A stretch of DNA of 64,000 bases. Source: CAYVWB01 sp964455395. GTDB lineage: Bacteria > Desulfobacterota > Desulfovibrionia > Desulfovibrionales > Desulfovibrionaceae. Numbering within the stretch: the stretch's first letter is position 1; the number at the start of each line of letters is the position of its first letter. The translations under genes and the position numbers were made by a program. Below the pieces are notes generated by a model. It had not been told where the DNA came from, searched no databases, and saw only the letters and a program-made list of their open reading frames with translations. Positions 25,751-35,387 of the stretch are shown here, in pieces. The stretch is from positions 1 through 64,000 of the forward strand of contig CAYVWB010000014.1 of NCBI GenBank assembly GCA_964455395.1, written 5' to 3'.

Positions 25751-28720
25751 ATGGCATCGGTCCCGGAACACGATCTGCACGGCTTCGCCCTGGTGGAGGA
25801 GACAGCCATCCCGGAGCTCGGCTCCCAGGCGCGGCTCTATCGCCATCGCAAGACTGGCGCGCGGTATCTCTCCCTGACCAATACGGACGAGAACAAGGTC
25901 TTCGGCGTCTGCTTCCGCACCCCGCCCGAAGATTCCACCGGCGTCGCCCACATCCTGGAGCATTCCGTGCTGTGCGGCTCCCGGAAGTACCCCGTGAAGG
26001 AACCCTTCGTGGAGCTGCTCAAAGGCTCCATGCAGACCTTCCTGAACGCCTTCACCTTTCCGGACAAGACCTGCTACCCCGTGGCTTCCACCAACGAGCA
26101 GGATTTCTACAATCTCATGGATGTCTACCTGGACGCCGTCTTCTTCCCCTTGCTCAGCCCGGAGAAGCTGGCGCAGGAAGGGTGGCGGCTGGAGGCGGAA
26201 TCCGTGGACGGGCCGCTCAGCTACCGCGGCGTGGTCTACAACGAGATGAAAGGCGCTTACTCCTCCCCGGACGGCGTCTTCGCCGAGCGCGTCCAGCAGT
26301 CCCTCTTCCCGGACATCACCTATGGGCTGGACTCCGGCGGCGATCCCAAGATCATCCCCACCCTCACGTACGAGCAGTTCGAAGCCTTCCACAAACGGTT
26401 CTATCATCCCTCCAACGCGTGGCTCTACGGCTACGGCGACGATCCCGAGGAACGCCGGCTGGCCAAGGCCGCCGAGTTTCTGGACCGGTTCGACGCCATC
26501 GAGCCCAGCTCCGAAGTCCCGCTGCAGCCCCGTTTCGAGCAACCCCTGGAGCTGACGGAGCGCTACGCCGTGACGCCCGGCGGCGACTCCAAGGCCATGG
26601 TCGCTTCCAGCTGGCTTCTGCCCGAGACCTACCCGGACGACCCGCGCGCCGGCGAGCTCAACCTGCTCATGCATATGCTTGAGGAGCTGCTCATCGGTTT
26701 GCCGGCTTCACCGTTGCGCAAGGCGCTCATCGATTCCGGTCTCGGCGACGACCTTGCTGGCGTCGGCTTGGAAAGCGACCTCCGGCAGATGTATTTTTCC
26801 GTGGGGCTGAAAGGCGTGGACCCGGCCCGCACGGCGGAAGTCCCCGCGCTGGCGCGCACGGTGCTGGAGGGCATCGCGACGGAGGGCGCTCCGGCTCGCG
26901 CCGTGGAGGCTGCAGTGAACTCCGTGGAGTTCGATCTGCGGGAGAACAACACCGGGAGCTTCCCTCGCGGCCTCGCGTTGATGCTGCGCGCGCTCACGGC
27001 ATGGCTTTACGACAAGGACCCCATGCAGGCGCTGCGCTTCGAGTCGGATCTGGAGCGCATCAAGCAACGGCTGGCCGAGGGCGAACCTGTCTTCGAGAAC
27101 CTCATCCGCGAACATCTGTTGTCGAACCCCCATCACACGGTGGTCGCCATGCTGCCGGATGAAGACCTCGATACGGAACGCGCCGCCGAGGAAGCCGCAG
27201 CGTTGGCCACGCTCAAGGTCCAGCTCGGGGAGGAGGGCGTGCGCACGGTGATGGCCAAAGCCGAAGCCTTGCACGCGCAGCAGGAAGCCCCGGACGCCCC
27301 CGAAGACCTCGCCCGCATCCCCCGTCTGAAAGTGGAGGACCTGGACCGCGAGAACCGCGTCATCCCCATAAAAGAGCGCAAACAGCACGAAGCTGTGGTG
27401 CTGGAGCACGAGCTGGACGCGCGCGGCGTGGTCTACGTGGACATCGGCTTCGATCTCGTGCGGGCCCACGAACGGCTGCGGCCCTTCACCAACTTGCTGG
27501 GTCGCTGCTTCACCGAGATGGGCTCCACCCGGCGGGACTTCGTGGAGCTGGGCTTGGAGATCGCCTCGCGCACCGGGGGGGTGGAGCACGTGACGTACAT
27601 CGGCTCCATCCACGGTTCGGGCAAGCCCTCGGCGCGGCTCTTTCTGCGCGGCAAGGCCATCATCGAACGCGCGGAAGACTTGGCGGAAATCCTGCAGGAA
27701 GCACTGTTGGAGACGCAGCTGGACAACCGCGAACGCTTCCGCCAGATCGTCCAGGAGGAGCGCGCCCGGCTGGAACAACGGCTCACCCCGGCGGGGCATG
27801 TCATCACCGCCAAGCGGCTCATGGCGCGTTTCAGCGCGGCGGGGCTCATGGACGAGCGGCTCTCCGGCGCGTCGCAACTCGCATTCCTGCGCGAACTGGC
27901 GAAGCAGGTGGACGAGGACTGGGACGGCGTCCTGGCGACCTTGACGGCTTTGCGCGACTGCTTGCTCGCCCGACGCGGCGCCATCCTCAACGTCACCTCC
28001 ACTGCTGAGGGCCTCGGCGCTTTCGCCAAGCCCGGCGGGGCTTTGCTGAACGCCTTGCCCGAAGGGGAGGGCTGCCCGGAGTCGCCAGAGGTCCCGGCGT
28101 GGCTGCAGGCTTTTTCCGCCAAGTCCCTGGTGTTGCCGGAAAAAGAGGGCTTCACCATCCCCGCGCAGGTGAACTACGTGGGCAAGGCCGTGGACCTGGC
28201 GGCCTTGGGCTACGCTTATCACGGTTCCGCCAACGTGGCTTCCAAGCTGTTGCGCAATGGCTATATGTGGGACCGTATCCGGGTGCAGGGCGGCGCGTAT
28301 GGCGCGTTCAGCATGCTGGACCGCATCCGGGGCGTCATGGCGTTCTGCTCCTATCGGGATCCGCATCTGGCGGAGACGTTGGCCGTCTACGACGCCGTGG
28401 GCGAGTACCTGGCCTCCATCGAGCTGGACCGCGACGCCATGGAGAAGGCCATCATCGGGGCCATCAACGAGCTGGACAGCTACATGCTGCCGGACGCCAA
28501 GGGCTTCGCCTCCATGGTCCGATACCTGACAGGAGATACGGAGACCCTGCGGCAGCGCATGCGCGAGGAGATTCTGAGCGCGACCCAGGAGGATTTGCGC
28601 GCCTTCGGCGGGGTGGTGCGACAAGCTCTGACCAAGGGCGTGGTCACCGTGCTGGGAGCCGAGTCGGAGCTGCAGCGCTTCGCCGCCGAGCAGGACGCCG
28701 AGCTGACGCGGTTGCTGTGA
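25751..28720 (+). CDS. M16C metallopeptidase (presequence protease-like)
   Basis: The 989-residue product is a full-length pitrilysin-clan peptidase of the PreP/Cym1 type, a single chain folding into four M16 domains around a chamber that degrades unstructured peptides. The inverted zinc motif H67-I-L-E-H71 and third ligand E165 (YNEMKGAY) are intact, and the C-terminal half contains the conserved R/Y region (RIRVQGGAYGAF) that helps catalysis. No signal peptide is seen, so cytosolic. AGGAGG is 4 bases before the ATG at 25751. The frame is open far upstream over the SDR gene, without meaning. DUF362 follows 40 bases later. Confidence 0.95.
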   Translation: MASVPEHDLHGFALVEETAIPELGSQARLYRHRKTGARYLSLTNTDENKVFGVCFRTPPEDSTGVAHILEHSVLCGSRKYPVKEPFVELLKGSMQTFLNAFTFPDKTCYPVASTNEQDFYNLMDVYLDAVFFPLLSPEKLAQEGWRLEAESVDGPLSYRGVVYNEMKGAYSSPDGVFAERVQQSLFPDITYGLDSGGDPKIIPTLTYEQFEAFHKRFYHPSNAWLYGYGDDPEERRLAKAAEFLDRFDAIEPSSEVPLQPRFEQPLELTERYAVTPGGDSKAMVASSWLLPETYPDDPRAGELNLLMHMLEELLIGLPASPLRKALIDSGLGDDLAGVGLESDLRQMYFSVGLKGVDPARTAEVPALARTVLEGIATEGAPARAVEAAVNSVEFDLRENNTGSFPRGLALMLRALTAWLYDKDPMQALRFESDLERIKQRLAEGEPVFENLIREHLLSNPHHTVVAMLPDEDLDTERAAEEAAALATLKVQLGEEGVRTVMAKAEALHAQQEAPDAPEDLARIPRLKVEDLDRENRVIPIKERKQHEAVVLEHELDARGVVYVDIGFDLVRAHERLRPFTNLLGRCFTEMGSTRRDFVELGLEIASRTGGVEHVTYIGSIHGSGKPSARLFLRGKAIIERAEDLAEILQEALLETQLDNRERFRQIVQEERARLEQRLTPAGHVITAKRLMARFSAAGLMDERLSGASQLAFLRELAKQVDEDWDGVLATLTALRDCLLARRGAILNVTSTAEGLGAFAKPGGALLNALPEGEGCPESPEVPAWLQAFSAKSLVLPEKEGFTIPAQVNYVGKAVDLAALGYAYHGSANVASKLLRNGYMWDRIRVQGGAYGAFSMLDRIRGVMAFCSYRDPHLAETLAVYDAVGEYLASIELDRDAMEKAIIGAINELDSYMLPDAKGFASMVRYLTGDTETLRQRMREEILSATQEDLRAFGGVVRQALTKGVVTVLGAESELQRFAAEQDAELTRLL

Positions 28721-28760
28721 CGTTGCGCCCTGCATCACACGAACCGGTTGGAGCAAGCGG

Positions 28761-29591
28761 ATGCGCGTGACCACACTGAAGGAGCTGGACGGCGAAGGCC
28801 CGGTGAGCCGCGCCATGTGCCCCCCCGTGGAGGCGCTGGACCACGCTTGCCCCGTCTACGACGACGCCGTGGCGCGCGTTCTGGACGACCTGGACGCGCG
28901 GCTCGTGCTTGCGGACCAGCAGCGGGTGGTGCTCAAGCCCAACCTCGTCAACGCCTCGCCGTTTCCCGTCACCACGCCCTTCGCCTTCACGCGGGGGGTG
29001 GCGCGTTACGTGAAGAGTGTGCGCGAGGACATCGAAGTCATCATCGCGGAAGGCTGCGGCGACGCCGTCATGGAGACGGACGAAGTCTTCGATCGCCTGG
29101 GCTACACGGCCATGGCGCAGCATGAAGGCGTGGGTCTGCAGGACTTGAACGCCGTGGCCGCCGTGCGCATGGAGGACGCGAGCCGCGCTGTCCATCGGGA
29201 GATCCATCTGGCCGGCTTGGTGATGGAGAGCTATGTCATCTCCCTGCCGGTGCTGAAGGCCCACAGCCTCTCCATGGTCACGGGGAGCCTGAAGAACATG
29301 ATGGGCGCTTTGCCGCCGGAACGCTACGGCGGCGCCGGCAGCTACAAGAAGTCGCGTTTCCATCCCAACCTGCACGCTTCCATCGTGGATTTGAACCATT
29401 ACCGCGCGCCGGACCTGACCCTTATGGACGCCACGGTGGGGTTGTGCGAATACCACCTTGGGGGTCCGCGCTGCGAACCGCCGGTAGGGCTCATACTCGC
29501 CAGTTTCGACGCCCTCGCGCTGGACCGGGAAGCCGCCGGGCTGCTGGGTCTGGACTGGCGCCGCATCCCGCACCTCAGCGAGCTGGAGTAG
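28761..29591 (+). CDS. DUF362 domain protein
   Basis: A 276-residue protein with the DUF362 pattern: VVLKPNLVNASP near residue 55, IIAEGCGDAV, SLPVLKAHSLSMVTGSLKNMMG and a C-terminal DLTLMDATVG. Members are found alone or fused to 2Fe-2S/4Fe-4S ferredoxin domains; here there are no Cys clusters. Function is unknown. It begins 40 bases after the M16C peptidase stop with its own GAG-type ribosome-binding site and is probably co-transcribed. Confidence 0.85.
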   Translation: MRVTTLKELDGEGPVSRAMCPPVEALDHACPVYDDAVARVLDDLDARLVLADQQRVVLKPNLVNASPFPVTTPFAFTRGVARYVKSVREDIEVIIAEGCGDAVMETDEVFDRLGYTAMAQHEGVGLQDLNAVAAVRMEDASRAVHREIHLAGLVMESYVISLPVLKAHSLSMVTGSLKNMMGALPPERYGGAGSYKKSRFHPNLHASIVDLNHYRAPDLTLMDATVGLCEYHLGGPRCEPPVGLILASFDALALDREAAGLLGLDWRRIPHLSELE

Positions 29592-29727
29592 GGCGGCGCG
29601 CGATCCCTTGCCGCCGGGTGCGCCGAAGCCGCCCGGGCGCATCCGTCCGCAATGATCAGCCGTTTTTCTCATCCCGATTTCCCGTCCCACCCTTTCCCCA
29701 CGTGTCCAATTGGGGTATGGTGGACGC

Positions 29728-31998
29728 ATGACCAGACCTTCCCTCTTCGCACTGCTTGTCCTCGCGACGGCCGGGGCGCTGGCGCTGCTCCTGGGTCCAG
29801 AGCTGCATGACGAAGGCGCGTCCACCTTTGTTCAGGACACTTCCGACGCCTCGTTCTGCCCCGCTCGCGACCCACTCCTCGGGGGGGACTCCAAGCCCCA
29901 CGCCGGCCCGGAGGCTGGCGCCATCGTCATGCCGTGGACGACGCCCACCGCGGAGGAACCGTACATCCTCGATATCACGTTGGATCCGCCGAACGGGAGT
30001 CTCCACGGCGAAGCGCGCATCCGGCTGGGGGCGATGGCGCAGACGCCGACTGCCACCGTGTTGCTCGCGCCGGAGGCGACAATCATCCGTCTGGAGGTCG
30101 GCGGACGGGACGTGGCGTACGACCGCCGGGGCGACGTCCTCGAATTGGCGCAGCTCCCCCCGGGCGAAGTCCTCGTCATCGAGTACGTCTGTGTCTTCAA
30201 CGATCCCGTGGAGGAGGAGCCAGCCTCCATGGACAACCCCGGCTTCGGCGTGTTGGCGCACATCTCCCCCAAAGGGACCATGCTGCTGGCCGGCGCGCGG
30301 TGGCGGCCTGTGGCGCTGGAGCCTGCGTTGCTGGAGAAACACGTCAACCTGACGGTGCGCGCGCCGGAAGGCGTCCACGCGGTGACCACCGGGGCGCTGG
30401 TGGGCCACTCCACGGCGGAGGGCGTGACCGTCTCGCAGTGGCTGGCCAAGTCGCCGCGGGGGGTGGGGGATACGGCGCTGGTGGCCGGTCCCTATGAAGT
30501 CCGGCGTCGCCAGAACCCTGACGAGGAAGTCGCTGTCCTCACCTATTTCACCAAGGAGCGGGCTGAGCTCTCGGATCGGTATCTGGAAGCCAGCGCACGC
30601 CATGTGGCGTTCTATGAAGAGCTGCACGGGCCATACCCTTTCGCGCAGTTCGCCGTGGTGGAGAACTTCTTCCCCACGGGGTACGGCTTCCCCGGCTACA
30701 CGTTGCTGGGCGGCCGGGTGCTGGCTCTGCCTTTCATTCCGGAGACCAGCCTGCGGCACGAGGTGGCCCACTGCTGGTGGGGCAACGGCGTGCTGGTGGA
30801 TTATCTGAATGGCAACTGGTGCGAAGGCCTCGCCACCTATGTGGCCGACCACCTCGCCAAGGAAGAGGAGAGCCCCGCCGCTGCGTTGGAATATCGCTTG
30901 AACACGCTGCGTCGGTTCGCGCTGGTGGTCCCGCCGACACTGGATTTCCCCCTGACCGAGTTCAGCTCGCGCACGAGCCCCGCCACCCAGGCCATCGGGT
31001 ACGGCAAGGCCATGTACGTCTTCCATATGTTGCGCCGCCGCGTGGGGGACGACGCCTTCTGGGCGACTCTCGCCACGTTCTACAAGGAGCGACTCTTCGC
31101 CGAAGTTGGTTGGACCGATTTTCAGGACGCGTTCACAGGCGAAGGTCTGATGGGGGAAGACGAAGCCGCGCAGTTCTTCCGCCAATGGGTGGCGCAGCCC
31201 GGCGCGCCGCGTCTCGCCCTGGAGGCTGCTCGGAAGCCCCTTGGCGAAGGCTGGGCGTTGAACGCCACCGTACGCCGGGAACCTCCGGGCTACGCCGTAC
31301 GGCCGGCGTTGCGCTACATGGACGAAGCCGGCGCCATCACGCGCGACGTGGCGCTTGCCCTCGGGGAGGATGCAGTCACGGTGAGCATGCAGACCCAGGC
31401 GCCCCTTCTCTCCGTCACCCTCGACCCGGAGGCGGATGTCTTCCGGCGCATGGACCCGGGCGAGCTCCCCGCCACGGTGAATGCGCTCAAAGGCGCGGAC
31501 TCGCTCACAGCCGTCGTCGCGGATGCGCTTCTGGCGAAGGGCGAGGCCAGGGAGCTGGCGCGGTGGGTGCTCGCTTCGCTCAGTCAGCCGCGGGGACGCA
31601 TCCTCTCGGAAGAGGAAGCCGCAGCCCTGGCCGAGCAGGGGGAGGGCAGCCTTGCCGAGGAGGCGCTGCTCTTCTTCGGATCGCCGCAAGCCCCGGCGCT
31701 CCAACCCTTGTTCGACGTCGCTGCGGAAGCCGCTCCTCCCGCCGAGGCCGCTGCGCCCGATGCGGATACGCGCTTCCGCGTCGCCTTTCCCGCCACATCG
31801 TCGCGCGCGGCGTCGCCGCCGCCCATCGGCGCGTTCCTCTTGGATGAAGACGCCACCCTGGAGACGCTTTTCGCTGCGGCCCGCAAGGTGACGCACTACG
31901 GCAAATACAGTCATCTGGCCTTCGTGGAAGGCCGTAACGTGGGCAAGAGCGCGCAGCCGGCGCGCCACGACCCCCTGACCATCCGGTTCGACCCATGA
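29728..31998 (+). CDS. M1-type zinc aminopeptidase, exported
   Basis: The product has 756 residues. The first 25 (RPSLFALLVLATAGALALLL) are a signal peptide or anchor, so it acts in the periplasm. The zinc site is H344-E345-x-x-H348 (HEVAHCWWG) with E366 in NWCEGLATY. The gap of 17 residues instead of 18 and the ENFFPTGYGFPGY segment in place of GAMEN fit a divergent M1 branch seen in deltaproteobacteria. The C-terminal third is Ala/Glu-rich and unlike other M1 enzymes. The start at 29728 is preferred over one 6 codons upstream because it begins the signal peptide directly. Its stop overlaps the next ATG. Confidence 0.87.
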   Translation: MTRPSLFALLVLATAGALALLLGPELHDEGASTFVQDTSDASFCPARDPLLGGDSKPHAGPEAGAIVMPWTTPTAEEPYILDITLDPPNGSLHGEARIRLGAMAQTPTATVLLAPEATIIRLEVGGRDVAYDRRGDVLELAQLPPGEVLVIEYVCVFNDPVEEEPASMDNPGFGVLAHISPKGTMLLAGARWRPVALEPALLEKHVNLTVRAPEGVHAVTTGALVGHSTAEGVTVSQWLAKSPRGVGDTALVAGPYEVRRRQNPDEEVAVLTYFTKERAELSDRYLEASARHVAFYEELHGPYPFAQFAVVENFFPTGYGFPGYTLLGGRVLALPFIPETSLRHEVAHCWWGNGVLVDYLNGNWCEGLATYVADHLAKEEESPAAALEYRLNTLRRFALVVPPTLDFPLTEFSSRTSPATQAIGYGKAMYVFHMLRRRVGDDAFWATLATFYKERLFAEVGWTDFQDAFTGEGLMGEDEAAQFFRQWVAQPGAPRLALEAARKPLGEGWALNATVRREPPGYAVRPALRYMDEAGAITRDVALALGEDAVTVSMQTQAPLLSVTLDPEADVFRRMDPGELPATVNALKGADSLTAVVADALLAKGEARELARWVLASLSQPRGRILSEEEAAALAEQGEGSLAEEALLFFGSPQAPALQPLFDVAAEAAPPAEAAAPDADTRFRVAFPATSSRAASPPPIGAFLLDEDATLETLFAAARKVTHYGKYSHLAFVEGRNVGKSAQPARHDPLTIRFDP

Positions 31999-32885
31999 GA
32001 CATGACGCATCCATCAAGTACGGTAAGGCATGGGCCCTGGCGTGTTGTCTTTTCCTTGTAGCCATGAGCGTGTTGAGCGCGTGCGCCGGCGAAGCCTCGG
32101 GGCGTTTCGTCCTGCATCGTGTGGCCGATGGGGAGAGGCTTTCCCTGGAAGCCGCCGTGGATGACCTGGCCGCGGCCGAGCTCGTCTATCTCGGCGAATC
32201 GCATGACAACATGACGCACCACGAGGCGCAGTTGGCCGTCATCCGAGCTTTGCGGGAGGCTGGGGAGCCACTCGTCGTGGGGCTGGAGATGATGACCCGC
32301 CAAGCGCAGCCGGCGTTGGACGCGTGGGTGGCCGGGACCATGGACGAAGCGACGTTCATCGAGGTCTTCACGGAAAACTGGGGCGACATGTGGCCCTACT
32401 ACCGTGAGATATTTCTCTATTGCCGAGAGCATGGCCTCCCCATGGCAGGGCTGAACGTGCCTCGCGCCATCACCCGCAAAGTGGCGCGGCAAGGCTTCAA
32501 CTCGCTCACCCGGGAGGAGCTCGGCATGCTGCCGCCCATCGCCTGCGTCGTCCATCCGGAGTACGAGGCCTTTCTGCGGCGCGTGCTGGGCGCCCACGGC
32601 GGGGGCAAGGTCTTCGAACGATTCTGCGAAGCGCAGCTGGTGTGGGACACAGCCATGGCCGTGCATGCTTTGGACTACCTGCAACGCCAGGACGCACCCG
32701 ACGTCATGGTGGTGCTCACGGGCTCCATCCATGCGTGGAAGCTGGCCATGCCGGCGCAAGCCACGCGCCTGGACGAGGACGTGACCCAGCGCGTGGTGCT
32801 GCCTTTCACGAGCGGGCGGGTGGAGCCCGGCGCCATTGATCCTGCGGACGCGGACTACATCCTGCTCACTCAAGGGGTGGAATAG
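31995..32885 (+). CDS. ChaN family lipoprotein
   Basis: The 296-residue product has a lipoprotein signal ending in LSAC with Cys30 as the lipidated residue. The rest has the ChaN/DUF399 pattern: LVYLGESHDNMTHHEAQLA, VVGLEMMTRQAQPALDAW, GLNVPRAITRKVA and the late VVLTGSIHAWK. ChaN of Campylobacter binds haem pairs and is thought to serve iron uptake; whether this one does is unknown. The ATG overlaps the TGA of the M1-type peptidase gene (ATGA), so the two envelope proteins are translationally coupled. Confidence 0.87.
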   Translation: MRHDASIKYGKAWALACCLFLVAMSVLSACAGEASGRFVLHRVADGERLSLEAAVDDLAAAELVYLGESHDNMTHHEAQLAVIRALREAGEPLVVGLEMMTRQAQPALDAWVAGTMDEATFIEVFTENWGDMWPYYREIFLYCREHGLPMAGLNVPRAITRKVARQGFNSLTREELGMLPPIACVVHPEYEAFLRRVLGAHGGGKVFERFCEAQLVWDTAMAVHALDYLQRQDAPDVMVVLTGSIHAWKLAMPAQATRLDEDVTQRVVLPFTSGRVEPGAIDPADADYILLTQGVE

Positions 32886-32887
32886 TC

Positions 32888-32921
32888 CCCCGAAATCCGG
32901 CAAGCACCGAGGATTTCGGGG
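32888..32921 (+). terminator. Possible terminator after ChaN gene
   Basis: An 11-bp perfect stem (CCCCGAAATCC with GGATTTCGGGG) with a 12-base loop lies 3 bases after the stop codon. No clear T-tract follows, so termination is uncertain. Confidence 0.45.
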
Positions 32922-33120
32922 TGGTTTCGCTCGACAGCCGCGGCGATCTCAAGTAAATTGGACGTATTGACTTTTCCCGAAAGGCGACGCGACGTCCATG
33001 GGGGAGCGCGCGCCATGCGGGAGCAGTACGCCCGCGTGGATCTGCGCGTTCCGCGAGAAGCAACGTGCGCCCGCAGAAATGGCGAGAAGCTGCGACCATT
33101 TGCGGAACACGGGAGGGACG

Positions 33121-33651
33121 ATGTCGCAACGTCAATTCGCCGAAGCCATCTGCTATCGCTGTGGCTTCCAACGCAAGACGCCCGCCGGCCTCCATGGTCA
33201 CAAGGGCCGCTGTCCACAGTGCGGGGAGGTGGTGGACATCCTGCTGGAGCACCCCCGCGACCGGCGGCGCTCCGCCCGCTACGCCTGCAAGGATTGCTAC
33301 GCCTACCTGGGGCCCATCATCGGCAGCGTGCCTCTGGTTGACGTGAGCGAAGGGGGCGTGGCCATGGACGGGTCCGCCAGCGAATACCCCTTCTTCGCAG
33401 GCAAGCGCTTGAACATCACCCTGGAGCACGGCGGCGAAACCGTGGTCGAGAACCTCGAGGGGGAAGTCGTCGGAGTGGGCAGCAAGAAGGTCTCCGTGTG
33501 CTACCGCCTGGAGGCGGAGGAAGTGCGCCGCATCGCCAAGCTGGGCCTGGAGACGATCATCGCCCGGGATCAGTACGGCGACGCCGACAATATCCGCATC
33601 GTGGATCTCGATACGCACAAGCTCAAGCTCCGCGAACACGACCTCTTCTGA
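33121..33651 (+). CDS. PilZ domain protein with zinc-ribbon head
   Basis: The 176-residue product starts with C11-x-x-C14 and C31-x-x-C34, a zinc ribbon, then a PilZ domain. The c-di-GMP contacts are present: the basic RDRRRSAR at about 46-53 and DVSEGGVAMDGS (D-x-S-x-x-G). GGAGGGA lies just before the ATG at 33121; upstream codons are not family-like. PilZ proteins report c-di-GMP to motility or envelope targets; the target here is unknown. Bacteriohemerythrin follows after 43 bases and a PAS-GGDEF cyclase gene is convergent beyond it. Confidence 0.87.
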   Translation: MSQRQFAEAICYRCGFQRKTPAGLHGHKGRCPQCGEVVDILLEHPRDRRRSARYACKDCYAYLGPIIGSVPLVDVSEGGVAMDGSASEYPFFAGKRLNITLEHGGETVVENLEGEVVGVGSKKVSVCYRLEAEEVRRIAKLGLETIIARDQYGDADNIRIVDLDTHKLKLREHDLF

Positions 33652-33694
33652 TGCAGAAGCCTGCGCTGTCGCCAGTCGAACGCAAGGAACGCGC

Positions 33695-34102
33695 ATGACT
33701 GCATTGCGTTGGGACGCCAGCCTGGAGCTCGGTGTGGATTCCATCGACAGACAACACAAGCGCCTGGTGGAGCTCGCCAGCCGTGTCGTGGACGCTGTGC
33801 GGCAAGGCAAGTCTCGCGAGTCTGTCTCCGGCGTGATGACGCAGCTGCGCGAATACACCGTCGCCCACTTCAATGATGAAGAGACGCACATGCTTGCGCG
33901 AGGGTATCCCGGATTGGCGGCGCACCAGCAGGAGCACAAGCGGCTGGTGGCTGCGGTGAAACTGCATCAACGCAGCATCTTCATGGGGCAGCTGGTGGGG
34001 TTCGAGGAAGTACGAGACCTGTTGAAAGCGTGGTTGCTTGACCATATTCTGCAACGGGATATGGAATACAAGCAGTGGCTGGACGCCAACGACGCATCAT
34101 GA
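33695..34102 (+). CDS. Bacteriohemerythrin
   Basis: An oxygen-binding diiron four-helix protein of 135 residues. All seven ligands of the family are in place: H21 (DRQH), H58 and E62 (AHFNDEE), H77 and H81 (HQQEH), H117 and D122 (DHILQRD). In anaerobes such proteins carry, sense or scavenge oxygen. It sits 43 bases behind the PilZ gene, which may tie oxygen to c-di-GMP responses; that is inference. Single-domain and soluble, no signal peptide. Confidence 0.95.
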   Translation: MTALRWDASLELGVDSIDRQHKRLVELASRVVDAVRQGKSRESVSGVMTQLREYTVAHFNDEETHMLARGYPGLAAHQQEHKRLVAAVKLHQRSIFMGQLVGFEEVRDLLKAWLLDHILQRDMEYKQWLDANDAS

Positions 34103-34149
34103 GACGTACCGCTGTGTAGACTGGAAACTCGTGTTTCTCCATTACGAAG

Positions 34150-35103
34150 TCAACTAACGCCGTTGCTCTGTTCGTCTTCCGGCATCTTGCAGGTAGAATC
34201 CACCTTGACGCAGTTGCGTCCCGCCTTCTTGCACAGATACATCAGTTGATCGGCGCGGCCGATGCATGTCTCCACCGAATCGTCCGACCGCACCAAGGTG
34301 GCGCCGATGGAGATCGTCGTCTGGATGACGCCGCGAGGGGTCCGGATGTCCGTGAACTCCACCAGAGCGCGCAGCCGATGCGCGATGCGCTGCAGCTCGA
34401 AGATGTCGTTGACATGCGGCATGACCAACACGAATTCCTCGCCGCCCCAGCGTCCCACCATGTCGAAGGAGCGGGCGTTGCCGGTCAGCGTTTTGGCGAT
34501 GGAGACGAGCACGGCGTCGCCAGCGTCGTGGCCGTAGGTGTCGTTGACGCGCTTGAAGTGATCGATGTCGATGAAAAGCAAGCCGAAAGGCCAGCCGTAG
34601 CGTTTGGCTTCATCGAAGCGCTGCTGCAACGTGGCCTCCACCAGCTGGCGGTTGCCCAGGCCTGTCAGGTAGTCCGTGAGGCTCGCTTGGGTGAGTCGGG
34701 CGATGTGCTCCAACGCGGCCACGTGTTCCCGATTGTCCGAAAACGTTTCCACAGCGCCGATCACCTCGCCGTCGTCGTTGAATATCGGCGCAATGCGCAC
34801 CCGCACGGGCAAGCGGAAGCCGTCCTTGTGGTGCAGCCAGACGTTGGCTTCACGCGACTCGCCGTCCTGGAGCGTTTTCGCCAAGGGGCACATGGTGAGG
34901 CAAAGCTGCACGCCGTCGTCATTCACGTGGCGGAGGATGTTGTCTTGGCAGTGCTTGCCTGTCACGATGGGGGCTGAGTACCCTGTCAAGCGTTCAGCGC
35001 CCTTGTTCCAATAGAGAATGGTGCGTTGCTTGTCCACGAAGTAGACGCCATCGGAAAGATTGTCGAGTAATGTATGGAAAAAGGCGTCCTGAAGTTGGCG
35101 CAT
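34150..35103 (-). CDS. Diguanylate cyclase with PAS domain
   Basis: The 317-residue product has a PAS domain (about residues 5-130; LLDNLSDGVYFVDKQRTILY and a PAC-like VRIAPIFNDDGEVIGAVETF) and a GGDEF domain with the active-site RWGGEEF. An RxxD inhibitory site (RSFD) lies five residues before GGEEF, as needed for product feedback. It should make c-di-GMP from GTP. No membrane segment. The ATG at 35103 follows AAGGA; the long upstream frame is low complexity and was excluded. The 3' end faces bacteriohemerythrin. Confidence 0.93.
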   Translation of the reverse strand: MRQLQDAFFHTLLDNLSDGVYFVDKQRTILYWNKGAERLTGYSAPIVTGKHCQDNILRHVNDDGVQLCLTMCPLAKTLQDGESREANVWLHHKDGFRLPVRVRIAPIFNDDGEVIGAVETFSDNREHVAALEHIARLTQASLTDYLTGLGNRQLVEATLQQRFDEAKRYGWPFGLLFIDIDHFKRVNDTYGHDAGDAVLVSIAKTLTGNARSFDMVGRWGGEEFVLVMPHVNDIFELQRIAHRLRALVEFTDIRTPRGVIQTTISIGATLVRSDDSVETCIGRADQLMYLCKKAGRNCVKVDSTCKMPEDEQSNGVS

Positions 35104-35387
35104 GTGGTCGATCCTTGCGAGTATGGCGCCGCGTGCTGAGAGTTGAAGCGTCGGAGTGGAGCATGCACGGCGTGCGGCGGCGCATTTTCTCTGTACTCCA
35201 TACGCATGCATGTGGCAAGCGTTGCAGAAAATCCAAGGTGAAGTGGCGCTGACGTGCTGTTGCGTTGTCGTCGATTCCTTGCGAATGGACGTCATCGGAA
35301 TGTTGTCGCTCCGTTGCAAGGCGGCGTTGCAGAGAACCGGAGCGCATGCTGCATCGTGTTGCAGGAGCAAGGAGCGTCTGCGCGCGC

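Noticed and set aside
24713..26674. Minus-strand frame of 653 codons continuing upstream of the SDR gene
   Set aside because: The part above 25459 is antisense to the M16C peptidase and has no recognisable composition; AGGAGG and ATG at 25459 mark the real start.
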